From contig JANYDU010000028.1 of the NCBI GenBank assembly GCA_025359805.1, positions 1 through 64,000 of the forward strand: DNA of 64,000 nt. Reading direction: 5' to 3'. Below, one piece after another: positions 56,305-64,000 of this stretch (position 1 is its first letter; each line of letters opens with the position of its first letter). The stretch comes from Bacteroidota bacterium (GTDB lineage: Bacteria > Bacteroidota > Bacteroidia > UKL13-3). The notes beneath the pieces are model-generated. The model searched no databases. It saw only the letters and a program-made list of their open reading frames with translations, and was not told where the DNA came from. Position numbers and translations under genes: made by a program.

Positions 56305-57536
56305 TTTGCCAGATAATAAACGGTTGAACAATTGGATTCATTGAGAATGTTATTGGAAACAGATTGAATATTGTCAGAAGAAACAGATAAATATTGGTTT
56401 GATTCAGTATTTACAAGATTAATATCGCCCAATAATTCACAATAAGCCAATTTCATAGCCTTGTTTAAGACACCGATATCGTTAAATCTGATATTTGTTT
56501 CAGTTTTGTTTTTAATTTTCTGTATTTCATAATCAGATATTGGACTTGATTTTATTTGTTTAATTTCCTGAAAAATAGCGTTTTCCGCATCTTTAATATT
56601 AATTCCTTTGATGAGTTTTCCTTCAATAATAAATAGACCAGGATCAATGTCACTTGTAATATAACAATCAATACTGCTGAATAATTTCTTCTCTTTAACT
56701 AAAGTATTATATAGTCTAGACGAACGACCCGCCCCTAAGACATCACACAGCATATCAGTTGCGTAATAATCTGGGCTTGAGCGCTCACAACAATGGTACG
56801 CTTTTATAATTGCATCTAATGGTACGTTGGTTTTAAAAGTTTCATGCCTTGCTAAGGTTTGTTCTGGCTCTTTCTTATATGGAACCCTTTTAGACACTTG
56901 CGCAGGAATACTAGAAAACCATTTATCTACAAGTTGTTTTGTTTTTTCTAATGATATATTTCCAGCAATAGAAAGAATAGCATTATTGGGGCAATAAAAG
57001 CGTTTAAAAAACAACTTTACATCTTCAATAGTGGCCGCTTCGATATGAACAATTTCTTTCCCAATGGTAGCCCATGAGTAAGGATGAACAGTATATGCTA
57101 ATGGTAATATTTTTAACCAGAGATCTCCATATGGCTGGTTTAAATAGCGCTCTTTAAACTCTTCGATAACAACGCTCTTTTGAACAGTTAATGATTTTTG
57201 TGTAATATTAAGGTTTAACATTCTGTCAGATTCAAGCCAAAAGCCTGTTTCAATATTATTTGCAGGGAGAGTTAAATAATAATTTGTAATATCATTGCTA
57301 GTAAAAGCATTGCTTTCTCCTGCAGCTTTTTGAAGCTCTTTATCAAACTCTTTTATGTTTTTGGAGCCACCAAACATGAGGTGTTCAAATAAATGAGCAA
57401 AACCAGTTTTGTTAGGGTCTTCATCTTTTGAACCAACGTTATAAAGGATATTTAGTACGCACAACTCTGTCGTTTTATCTTCATGATGAATTACCGTGAG
57501 ACCATTTTCTAATATGTATTTGTTGAAAGAAATCAA
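56301..57536 (-). CDS. M16 family zinc peptidase, catalytic subunit
   Basis: A 411-residue peptidase. The inverted zinc motif is HLFEH (residues 48-52: AHLFEHLMFGG), with the third ligand glutamate about 75 residues later in VVIEEFKERYLN. The C-terminal half carries ...LGAGRSSRLYNTLVKEKKLF. It would clip peptides or signal fragments together with the gene that follows. No signal peptide is evident, so it is probably cytoplasmic. It opens the 57.5-48.4 kb minus-strand operon; a perfect -7 element (TATTTTTG, forward 57566-57573) is upstream. Confidence 0.92.
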   Translation of the reverse strand: MISFNKYILENGLTVIHHEDKTTELCVLNILYNVGSKDEDPNKTGFAHLFEHLMFGGSKNIKEFDKELQKAAGESNAFTSNDITNYYLTLPANNIETGFWLESDRMLNLNITQKSLTVQKSVVIEEFKERYLNQPYGDLWLKILPLAYTVHPYSWATIGKEIVHIEAATIEDVKLFFKRFYCPNNAILSIAGNISLEKTKQLVDKWFSSIPAQVSKRVPYKKEPEQTLARHETFKTNVPLDAIIKAYHCCERSSPDYYATDMLCDVLGAGRSSRLYNTLVKEKKLFSSIDCYITSDIDPGLFIIEGKLIKGINIKDAENAIFQEIKQIKSSPISDYEIQKIKNKTETNIRFNDIGVLNKAMKLAYCELLGDINLVNTESNQYLSVSSDNIQSVSNNILNESNCSTVYYLAK

Positions 57537-57852
57537 TTTTATATCTTTTTACTATAAAATAAATACAAAAATATAGTTTTAATGCGTTTTTAGAGCATTT
57601 GTTATCCAAAACAATAAATATGATTGAAGGCGGTTAAATGTTTGAAATAAAGCAATACGCACATTTATACATTTTGTAACTGATTATAAGCAAGTTAATA
57701 TAAAACAAGTAGGTTTATTAATATCTTTTTGGAGGATATAATAACTCTAAGCGTTCTTAAAACAGAAATCAATTTTGCGATTTTCATGCAAAAAAAAATC
57801 AACAATATTCTTCTCAAATTTAAAAGTACCTTTGCAAAAGAAGTATATAATT
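57537..57852. other. non-coding spacer between divergent genes
   Basis: A 316-bp AT-rich stretch with no convincing gene. It holds the -7 element for the M16 operon (57566-57573) and TACCTTTG (57827-57834) for the pseudouridine synthase gene. One DnaA-box-like word TTATCCAAA occurs at 57602-57610. Otherwise I see no hairpin or repeat. Confidence 0.5.
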
Positions 57853-59400
57853 ATGGCACTTAGAAAAAGACCAGAAGCAAATAATAGCCGCAATAAAAAG
57901 CGACCTAGTTCAACAAAAGGAGCGGCATCAAAAACATACAGAAAAACCAATAAAAACGAAGGAGACAAAACTCAAAGAAGGTTTTCCAAAAGAGGAGATA
58001 ATGAAGGAAAGAGTTTTGTTCCCCCCAAGACATTAAGAGAAGAAAGAAAAGTTGAATCAAAAGGGAAGAGGGTGGCAGAAAAAAAACCGTTTAATAGAAC
58101 AACCAAGGAGAAGCCGTTTGACGAAAAAAGAGCAGTTCGCAAATATTCTTCTATTCAAAAAGGGGACGAAAAAACAACATTTAAAAGAGGGAAAGCATCG
58201 GGAGGAAGGGATACAAAGCCAAGGATATATTCAACTGGTCATTCAAGAAATAATGAGGCAAAAAGCGAATATAAAAAAAGGGAAGATGGTGCAATAACAA
58301 GAACCCCATACAATAGATTTTCAAAACTAGATGATGATAGAAACAAATCCTCTAGAGCCAAAACAGAAAACGATATTGAAAGAGAAGAGAGACCTAAAAC
58401 AAGCGCATCAAGATTTAACAAAAACCAGGACGACAGAAAACCGTTTTTAAAGAAACCAGAACTTAATAATAATAGGGTTTCTTCAGGAGGTCGTTCATCA
58501 ACCTCAAGAACATTTAGCAACTCTAAAACAGAGTTTAATCGTGCAGGGAAAAGATCCGATACTAAAACAAACTTCGAAGAAAAAAGAACATATAAAACCG
58601 ACAAAAAACCAACAGGAAAATCGTTTGATAAACTTTCAAAGCTAAGAGAGGAAGAAAGCTACAATGAGTTTGACAGTAATGATAATATTAGGCTAAATCG
58701 ATATGTTTCTAATGCGGGAATTTGTTCTCGAAGAGAGGCAGATAAATTGATTTCAACAGGTTTGGTGAGTGTAAACGGAACGGTAATTACAGAAATGGGT
58801 TATCAGGTAAAAAATGGGGATGATGTGCGTTTTAATGGCCAGCGTTTATCAAGAGAAAAAAAGGTTTATATTATTATGAATAAACCCAAAGATGCCATTA
58901 CAACTTTGGATGATCCTGATGGAAGAAACACAGTAATGAATGTGCTTGGCAATGAGTTAAGAGAGCGTGTTTTTCCAATAGGAAGGTTAGACAGAAACAC
59001 AACAGGCGTATTACTTTTAACAAATGACGGAGAGCTTTCGCAACGACTTATGCATCCAAAATATGAAGTTGAAAAAGTATATAAAGCCACTTTAAATAAA
59101 GTTTTTAAAGGCGAAGATTTTTGGCAAATGACGAATGGTTTAGAGTTGGAAGATGGCTTTATAAAACCCGATGAAATTGCGTATCCAAATGCAAAAACAA
59201 AAATGGAAGTGGGCGTACAAATTCATAGTGGTCGCAATAGAATAATCCATCGCATGTTTGAACACTTAGATTATTTGGTTGATAAATTAGACCGAGTATC
59301 TTATGGTGGGTTTATGAAAACAGGGATGAAACGAGGAGAGTGGCGACACCTCAATGATAAAGAAGTTAAGAAGCTAAAGCGATTGGTTAAACTTGGCTAG
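57853..59400 (+). CDS. rRNA pseudouridine synthase (RluB/RsuA family) with basic N-terminal tail
   Basis: A 515-residue protein. The start is the ATG at 57853 (MALRKRPEA); an upstream TTG frame is rejected because the promoter-like TACCTTTG lies within it. Residues 1 to ~270 are a Lys/Arg/Ser/Asn-rich, probably disordered extension. An S4 RNA-binding domain follows (about 277-340, RLNRYVSNAGICSRREADKLI), then the catalytic domain with the active aspartate in GRLDRNTTGVLLLTNDGE (~379). It modifies 23S or 16S rRNA uridines. The tail is far longer than in E. coli RluB, though long basic tails occur in Bacteroidota members. Confidence 0.93.
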   Translation: MALRKRPEANNSRNKKRPSSTKGAASKTYRKTNKNEGDKTQRRFSKRGDNEGKSFVPPKTLREERKVESKGKRVAEKKPFNRTTKEKPFDEKRAVRKYSSIQKGDEKTTFKRGKASGGRDTKPRIYSTGHSRNNEAKSEYKKREDGAITRTPYNRFSKLDDDRNKSSRAKTENDIEREERPKTSASRFNKNQDDRKPFLKKPELNNNRVSSGGRSSTSRTFSNSKTEFNRAGKRSDTKTNFEEKRTYKTDKKPTGKSFDKLSKLREEESYNEFDSNDNIRLNRYVSNAGICSRREADKLISTGLVSVNGTVITEMGYQVKNGDDVRFNGQRLSREKKVYIIMNKPKDAITTLDDPDGRNTVMNVLGNELRERVFPIGRLDRNTTGVLLLTNDGELSQRLMHPKYEVEKVYKATLNKVFKGEDFWQMTNGLELEDGFIKPDEIAYPNAKTKMEVGVQIHSGRNRIIHRMFEHLDYLVDKLDRVSYGGFMKTGMKRGEWRHLNDKEVKKLKRLVKLG

Positions 59401-59406
59401 AAATTA

Positions 59407-59814
59407 TTAGAACGTTCGGTTTTCTTCAACCCAATTTTTTATATAGTCTGAAATTTCGTGTGTGTGCGCACCAGGTGCAAAAAGTTTTCCCACACCAATT
59501 TCATTCAGCTTTTGCATGTCATCATCAGGAATAATTCCGCCACCAGTTAAAAGCACGTCATTCATGCCTTCTTTCTTCATAAGCTCTGTTAATCGAGGAA
59601 AAACAGTATTGTGTGCGCCTGAAAGAATACTCACACCAATAACATCTACATCTTCTTGAAGAGCAGCTTGAATGACCATTTCGGGTGTTTGGCGAAGCCC
59701 TGTATAAATTACTTCCATGCCCGCATCACGCAATGCTGTTGCAATTACTTTTGCACCCCTATCATGCCCATCTAAACCAACCTTAGCTACTAAAACTCTT
59801 ATCGGACGGTTCAT
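59407..59814 (-). CDS. stand-alone cobalamin (B12)-binding domain protein
   Basis: A 135-residue protein matching the C-terminal B12-binding domain of methylmalonyl-CoA mutase. [21 protein letters not shown] carries the DxHxxG lower-ligand motif (DGHDRG), and GVSILSGAH and [16 protein letters not shown] complete the Rossmann-like fold. As a separate small polypeptide it should pair with a large mutase subunit encoded elsewhere. It lies directly downstream of a lipoprotein gene and gltX on the minus strand. Confidence 0.93.
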   Translation of the reverse strand: MNRPIRVLVAKVGLDGHDRGAKVIATALRDAGMEVIYTGLRQTPEMVIQAALQEDVDVIGVSILSGAHNTVFPRLTELMKKEGMNDVLLTGGGIIPDDDMQKLNEIGVGKLFAPGAHTHEISDYIKNWVEENRTF

Positions 59815-60372
59815 CTATTTATTTTCTTTAATAGGAATAATTTCAAATGTTTTATTTCCTTTAATTTCTTTTTCGAAATACGATATAAAACTACTGTCGT
59901 TCATTTCGTAATAATAAATGGTGTCGCCCTTTTCAATCAAATTCGTCTTAACCCTTTTCAAGTATTTTTCAATTTTATCCTTTTCAGAAACCCTATTGTT
60001 GCTCACAACAGGATAGAGCTCTAATTTTTTTCCTTTAGGAATAACTATCCACGAATTCCAATAGTTTTTAACGTGATGATCTTTCATTGATACGACATAA
60101 TAATCGCCAACTTTTGAAAACACATTTTTGCTGTTTAAAGTAAAGGTTTCACCCTTTTCTCCTTCTTTATACGACCAACCATTTGCGTGAACCGAAATGG
60201 AAATAGAATCATTAGGATCTTTAGATGATTGTTTTATTTTGAGATAATGATAGCCATGAAATTGAGAAGGGATAGAATCTTGTTTAACGCCTGGATATCT
60301 ATCAAAATGAGCCATGCTGCATGATGAAACAAGAAGGGTGATTAGGATTAAAATAGCAGATATTTTTCTCAT
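59815..60372 (-). CDS. putative lipoprotein of unknown function
   Basis: A 185-residue protein with a lipoprotein signal (MRKISAILILITLLVSSC, Cys at about 18). The mature part is beta-rich with many Lys/Tyr/Ser residues and no recognised domain. The start overlaps the gltX stop by 4 bp (ATGA), and the B12-binding gene starts immediately after its stop, so it is probably co-transcribed with both. The function cannot be inferred. Confidence 0.7.
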   Translation of the reverse strand: MRKISAILILITLLVSSCSMAHFDRYPGVKQDSIPSQFHGYHYLKIKQSSKDPNDSISISVHANGWSYKEGEKGETFTLNSKNVFSKVGDYYVVSMKDHHVKNYWNSWIVIPKGKKLELYPVVSNNRVSEKDKIEKYLKRVKTNLIEKGDTIYYYEMNDSSFISYFEKEIKGNKTFEIIPIKENK

Positions 60373-61901
60373 TTTTTAATGGTATTAAGTGCGTTTTGAA
60401 GACGCAATATCGTGTTTTCTTTGCCGAATAATTCAGCCATTTCAAAAAGAGGAGGACCACCAGCAACTCCAGTTAAACAAACCCGAAGCAGTTGAAGAAA
60501 ATCTTTTCCGGCAACATCATTTTTTGTAAGTGCAGCATTGTATTGCTCTTCAATATTTGAGGATGAAAAATCATTTAATGAGGTTAAGTTTTGAATTAAA
60601 TCATTTAAAACTATTGCAGATTTTTCGTTCCAACGTTTGGTTATTACGGCCTCATCATATTGCGTTGGGTTGATGAAAAAATAAACACCCATCGTCCATA
60701 ATTCTTTTGTAAAACCAATCTTTTCTTTTACTAATGATGTTGCTTTTTCAATGTAAGCATCGCTAAAACTTAACCCATTTGCAAGCACTTCTTTTTTCAA
60801 TTCAGCGGCTAATGTTTTATCGTCTGTTTTACGAACATATTGTTGGTTAAACCATTTTGCTTTGTTCTGGTCGAACTTAGCGCCATGCTTGCTTACACGA
60901 TCAATTGTAAAAGCTGCTACCAACTCTTCTTTGCTAAAAATTTCTTGTGGTGTACCTGGGTTCCAACCTAAAAAAGCCAACAGGTTTATAACCGCTTCGG
61001 GCATATAACCAACCTCTCTATAACCACTTGAAATTTCTTTTGTGGTGGGGTCTTGCCATTGCAATGGAAATACGGGAAAACCTAATCTGTCTCCATCGCG
61101 TTTGCTTAATTTTCCGTTTCCTTCTGGCTTAAGCAAAAGGGGTAGATGAGCAAACTTTGGCATTACTTCTTCCCAACCTAAACTTCTATAAAGCAACACA
61201 TGCAAAGGAGCTGAAGGAAGCCACTCTTCGCCACGAATTACATGTGTAATTCTCATCAAATAATCATCAACAATATTGGCTAAATGATAGGTTGGCATTC
61301 CATCGCTTTTAAACAAAACCTTGTCATCCATTTGTGAGGTGTTTACCGTAACCCAACCGCGAATTTCATCATGAAACTTTACTTCTTCTTTTCGGGGCAG
61401 TTTAAAACGAACCACATAATCAGCATTCCTTTCTAACAATCGAGTTACTTCATCTTCAGAAAGTGTTAACGAGTTTCTCATTGTGGTGCGCGTAATGGCA
61501 TCATATTTTGCATCCACATTTGAAGCCTTAAGCCTTTCGCGCATTGCCTCTAAATCTTCAGGAGTATCAAAAGCATAGTAAGCATGTCCGCTATCAATTA
61601 ATTGTTTCACATAATCTCTATACATGGGCTTGCGATTGCTTTGCCTGTATGGCGCATATGGGCCATCGCCAAAGCCAATTCCTTCATTAGGTGTTATGCC
61701 TAACCATTTTAATGATTCAATAATGTATTCTTCTGCACCTGGAACAAAACGTGTTTGATCAGTATCTTCAATACGAAGTATAAAATCTCCGCCATGTTTT
61801 TTGGCGAACAAATAATTGTATAATGCTGTGCGTACGCCACCAATATGTAACGGACCGGTTGGGCTTGGAGCAAAACGAACACGAACTTTTCTATCTGTCA
61901 T
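60369..61901 (-). CDS. gltX: glutamate--tRNA ligase
   Basis: A 510-residue class I aminoacyl-tRNA synthetase. The HIGH motif appears as SPTGPLHIGGVRTALYNYL near the N-terminus and the KMSKS motif as GNGKLSKRDGDRLG near residue 260. The C-terminal anticodon-binding helices are present. A consensus promoter on the minus strand lies at 61910-61939. Four base pairs overlap the downstream lipoprotein gene. Confidence 0.97.
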   Translation of the reverse strand: MTDRKVRVRFAPSPTGPLHIGGVRTALYNYLFAKKHGGDFILRIEDTDQTRFVPGAEEYIIESLKWLGITPNEGIGFGDGPYAPYRQSNRKPMYRDYVKQLIDSGHAYYAFDTPEDLEAMRERLKASNVDAKYDAITRTTMRNSLTLSEDEVTRLLERNADYVVRFKLPRKEEVKFHDEIRGWVTVNTSQMDDKVLFKSDGMPTYHLANIVDDYLMRITHVIRGEEWLPSAPLHVLLYRSLGWEEVMPKFAHLPLLLKPEGNGKLSKRDGDRLGFPVFPLQWQDPTTKEISSGYREVGYMPEAVINLLAFLGWNPGTPQEIFSKEELVAAFTIDRVSKHGAKFDQNKAKWFNQQYVRKTDDKTLAAELKKEVLANGLSFSDAYIEKATSLVKEKIGFTKELWTMGVYFFINPTQYDEAVITKRWNEKSAIVLNDLIQNLTSLNDFSSSNIEEQYNAALTKNDVAGKDFLQLLRVCLTGVAGGPPLFEMAELFGKENTILRLQNALNTIKK

Positions 61902-61909
61902 AATTGAGG

Positions 61910-61939
61910 CAAATATAAGTATTTGCGCATGAGTTCAAA
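61910..61939 (-). promoter_or_regulatory. gltX promoter
   Basis: On the minus strand: TTTG (forward 61936-61939), 18 bp, TATATTTG (forward 61910-61917). A perfect -7 match with a near-ideal spacer; the ATG is 8 bp past the -7 element, so the leader is very short. Confidence 0.65.
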
Positions 61940-61943
61940 GGTA

Positions 61944-62639
61944 TTATGCTTGAGAAATCAGCCCTAAAACACTTTCAAATAATATGCGTCCATCGGTATT
62001 GTATAAATCTGGATCAACGGCACGTTCGGGGTGTGGCATCATTCCAAAAACATTTCTTTTTTCGTTGCAAATTCCCGCAATATTTTCTAATGAACCGTTT
62101 GGGTTTGAAGCATCATTTATATTTCCGTTTTCATCGCAATAATGAAAAAGTATTTGTTTGTTTGATTTTAGGTTTCTCAACGTTTCGTCATCACAATAAA
62201 AGCGACCCTCGCCATGTGCAACAGGAATTCTTAGCGCTTTGTTTAAATCAATTTTTGAGGTAATTAATGAGTCTTTTGTTTGTGCTTTGATAAACACATT
62301 TTTACAATTAAACTTTTGGTGATTGTTGTGCAATAATGCACCAGGAAGCAAATGAGATTCACACAAAATTTGAAAACCGTTACACACGCCAAAAACATTT
62401 CCTCCATTGTTTGCAAATTCAATTACGTTTTGCATAATAGGAGAGAAGCGAGCAATAGCACCACTTCTAAGATAATCACCATAAGAAAAACCTCCAGGAA
62501 GAAAAATTAAATCGCACGCTTGCAAATCATTTTCTTTATGAAAGAGTTCAACAGTTTCGCAACCAAAAATATTTTTAAATGCATATATCGCATCTTGATC
62601 ACAATTGGAACCGGGAAAAATTACTATACCTACTTTCAT
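61944..62639 (-). CDS. purQ: phosphoribosylformylglycinamidine synthase subunit PurQ
   Basis: A 231-residue glutaminase subunit of FGAM synthase in purine synthesis. The start is 62639 (MKVGIVIFPGSNCDQD). An upstream ATG would add 16 residues unlike the family, and the -7-like TACATTCG (minus strand, forward 62645-62652) lies in that stretch. The catalytic Cys is in GVCNGFQILCE (residues ~84-94); GGFSYGDYLRSGA and the C-terminal His/Glu in GMMPHPERAVDP complete the class I glutaminase triad. purL and purS are not in this window. Confidence 0.95.
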   Translation of the reverse strand: MKVGIVIFPGSNCDQDAIYAFKNIFGCETVELFHKENDLQACDLIFLPGGFSYGDYLRSGAIARFSPIMQNVIEFANNGGNVFGVCNGFQILCESHLLPGALLHNNHQKFNCKNVFIKAQTKDSLITSKIDLNKALRIPVAHGEGRFYCDDETLRNLKSNKQILFHYCDENGNINDASNPNGSLENIAGICNEKRNVFGMMPHPERAVDPDLYNTDGRILFESVLGLISQA

Positions 62640-62692
62640 GTGTGCGAATGTAAAATGAGAAGTTGGAAGTTGGAAGTTTATGTGCACAAAAT

Positions 62693-63322
62693 TTAACTCA
62701 ATGTATAAAACTCAACGGCTTCGGTATTGTGGTTTCTAATTACTCCTGTACTTACTAAGTTAACAAGCATTTTTTGAGCTCTCCATCTTGAAATATTTAA
62801 CAACTTACACAACTCTTTTATATTAATGCGATTATTAACGCCCAAATATTTAAGCAGTGATTCTTCATGCTTAGAGAATTTAATGAGTGTTCCCTCTCCA
62901 GATGTGCTGCGCCTCAACACATCAACAACAACCTTACTGGCAAGTAATGATTGATCTTTTACACGAATATGTGCCCACCATTTTCCTTCCTCATCTTTAG
63001 CATAATAAGGTTTATCTTTTCCCTGTGGAATAATGGCTTCAATAACAATTTTATTTCCCATTTCCCACTCTACTAATTCTAGTTCAATTTCGGGTTTGCA
63101 ATAAAAATGAGCAGCCAAATCAAGCATGTATTTTTCGTCTTCACTTTTTACTCCTGAAATAATTTTATTATCGTTTACCCCAACTAATAATCTTCCGCCT
63201 TTATGATTAGCAAATGCGCTCATTGTTTTTGCAATTTTTGAAGCTGAAGAAATCGTTTTTTTAAAATCGAGCACTTCCGATTCTCCCTTTGCAATTAATT
63301 GTAAAACGTGGTGAAGAGCCAT
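62693..63322 (-). CDS. AlbA_2/Schlafen-type ATP-binding domain protein with winged helix
   Basis: A 209-residue protein; I use the ATG at 63322 (MALHHVLQLIAKGES). The N-terminal ~125 residues match the AlbA_2 (Schlafen-like) domain: GESEVLDFKKTISS, TMSAFANHKGGRLLVGVNDN, then VIEAIIPQGKDKPYYAKD. The C-terminal ~70 residues look like a winged helix (NRINIKELCKLLNISRWRAQKML). Such proteins are usually transcription regulators or nucleic-acid-binding factors. No conserved neighbour defines its role. Confidence 0.8.
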   Translation of the reverse strand: MALHHVLQLIAKGESEVLDFKKTISSASKIAKTMSAFANHKGGRLLVGVNDNKIISGVKSEDEKYMLDLAAHFYCKPEIELELVEWEMGNKIVIEAIIPQGKDKPYYAKDEEGKWWAHIRVKDQSLLASKVVVDVLRRSTSGEGTLIKFSKHEESLLKYLGVNNRINIKELCKLLNISRWRAQKMLVNLVSTGVIRNHNTEAVEFYTLS

Positions 63323-63378
63323 TTTAATTGAGTTAACCAACGAAGCAAGCTATGGTTTAAAAATTAAGTGAACAAATT

Positions 63379-63410
63379 TTTGTTTTAATAATACCCAGTG
63401 CCAATATTTG
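63379..63410 (+). promoter_or_regulatory. icd promoter
   Basis: TTTG (63379-63382), 20 bp, AATATTTG (63403-63410; 7 of 8 positions match TAnnTTTG). The icd ATG is at 63434. Confidence 0.5.
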
Positions 63411-63433
63411 CGCCACTTTTAAAAAACAAAAAA

Positions 63434-64000
63434 ATGAGCTTACCAATAAAAATATCAGTAGCAAAAGGAGATGGCATTGGCCCAGAAATAATGGAAGTGG
63501 TTTTGAGAATATTTGATGCAGCAAAAGTTCCGCTCGAATATGAGTTTATTGATATGGGTAAAAACCTTTTTGAACAAGGATTTTCAAGTGGGATGACTCC
63601 TGAGGCAAAAGCAAGTGTGGAACGAAATGGCATATTGTTTAAAGGCCCGATGGAAACACCAAAAGGCAAAGGGATGAAAAGCATCAATGTAACAGCACGA
63701 AAAGTATGGAGCACATTTGCTAACAGAAGACATTTTAAATCACTACATGGTGTTGATACTGTTTTTTCGAAAGCAGGAATTCCAATTGATATTACCATTG
63801 TTAGAGAAAACATTGAAGATACATACGGAGGGGTTGAACACATGGTTACCCGTGATGTTGCAGTTGGAAGACGTTTTATTTCGAGAGCAGGAAGCGAACA
63901 GGTAATTCGTTATGCTTTTGAAATGGCAAAAAAAGAAGGCATCAAAAAAGTTACCTGTGGACACAAAGCCAATATTATGAAAATGACAGATGGCTTATTT
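63434..64000 (+). CDS. icd: NADP-dependent isocitrate dehydrogenase, 3'-truncated
   Basis: The first 189 codons of a TCA-cycle enzyme that oxidises isocitrate to 2-oxoglutarate; the gene runs off the right edge. KISVAKGDGIGPEIMEVV is the family N-terminus. Further segments are GPMETPKGKGMKSINVTARKV, ITIVRENIEDTYGGVEHM, and KKVTCGHKANIMKMTDGLF. The sequence fits the isocitrate/isopropylmalate dehydrogenase superfamily, IDH branch. The ATG at 63434 follows a promoter-like element by 23 bp. Confidence 0.93.
   Translation, partial: MSLPIKISVAKGDGIGPEIMEVVLRIFDAAKVPLEYEFIDMGKNLFEQGFSSGMTPEAKASVERNGILFKGPMETPKGKGMKSINVTARKVWSTFANRRHFKSLHGVDTVFSKAGIPIDITIVRENIEDTYGGVEHMVTRDVAVGRRFISRAGSEQVIRYAFEMAKKEGIKKVTCGHKANIMKMTDGLF

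Noticed and set aside
1..64000. CRISPR arrays, tRNA/rRNA genes, transposases, prophage or integrase genes
   Set aside because: No regularly spaced repeats, no tRNA-like T-loop/CCA patterns, and no transposase or integrase motifs were seen on either strand.

Overview
This window is chromosomal DNA from a member of the Bacteroidota (Bacteroidetes). The evidence is an AT-rich composition, three secreted proteins with type IX secretion (T9SS) C-terminal sorting domains, Bacteroidota-specific families (IPExxxVDY, DUF4293, DUF4468-like, the Ig-like lipoprotein family), the acpP-fabF-rnc gene order, a menaquinone gene pair, and Bacteroidota-type promoters (TTTG, then 18-21 bp, then TAnnTTTG). It looks like a free-living heterotroph with pyruvate kinase, malic enzyme, succinyl-CoA synthetase, isocitrate dehydrogenase and menaquinone synthesis. 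I see no phage, insertion sequence, CRISPR array, rRNA or tRNA gene.

Layout. 0-9.4 kb: two secreted or surface proteins (the first cut by the window edge), pyk and its IPExxxVDY neighbour, acpP-fabF-rnc, then def, ruvX, thiL and a DUF4293 membrane protein on the minus strand. 9.4-18.2 kb: a 3-oxoadipyl-CoA-type thiolase, a Fic protein flanked by a family of 28-bp palindromes, a T9SS cargo protein, truA, an ABC exporter, a TPR protein and sucD. 18.2-23.9 kb: ndk, and the rimP-nusA-infB translation/transcription operon with leader hairpins, bounded by strong terminators. 23.9-32.4 kb: menD-menB, DUF4468- and DUF3108-type envelope proteins, an ALDH7-type aldehyde dehydrogenase, and a CAP plus OmpA-like protein. 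32.4-41 kb: an M1 peptidase, then a four-gene minus-strand locus that I read as a chaperone-usher-like fibre system: PapD-like chaperone, two related secreted subunits, and a 980-residue usher-like outer-membrane barrel. 41-47 kb: a TPR protein, a phosphosulfolactate synthase family protein, a YqeY-type protein, a LOG-family protein and malic enzyme. 47-57.5 kb: pheS, a 433-bp AT-rich gap with DnaA-box-like repeats, and a tightly packed minus-strand operon (M16 peptidase pair, T9SS type B protein, ybeY, mnmG, methyltransferase, lipoprotein) containing two parS-like palindromes. 57.5-64 kb: an Rlu pseudouridine synthase with a long basic tail, a B12-binding protein, a lipoprotein, gltX, purQ, an AlbA_2-type protein and the 5' end of icd.

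The most notable items are the chaperone-usher-like locus at 35.5-41 kb, with a consensus promoter in front of the presumed major subunit and a hairpin after it; the Fic gene and its palindromic operator family; and the parS sites plus candidate oriC, which suggest the window is origin-proximal. All functional statements come from reading motifs by eye; no database search was run.
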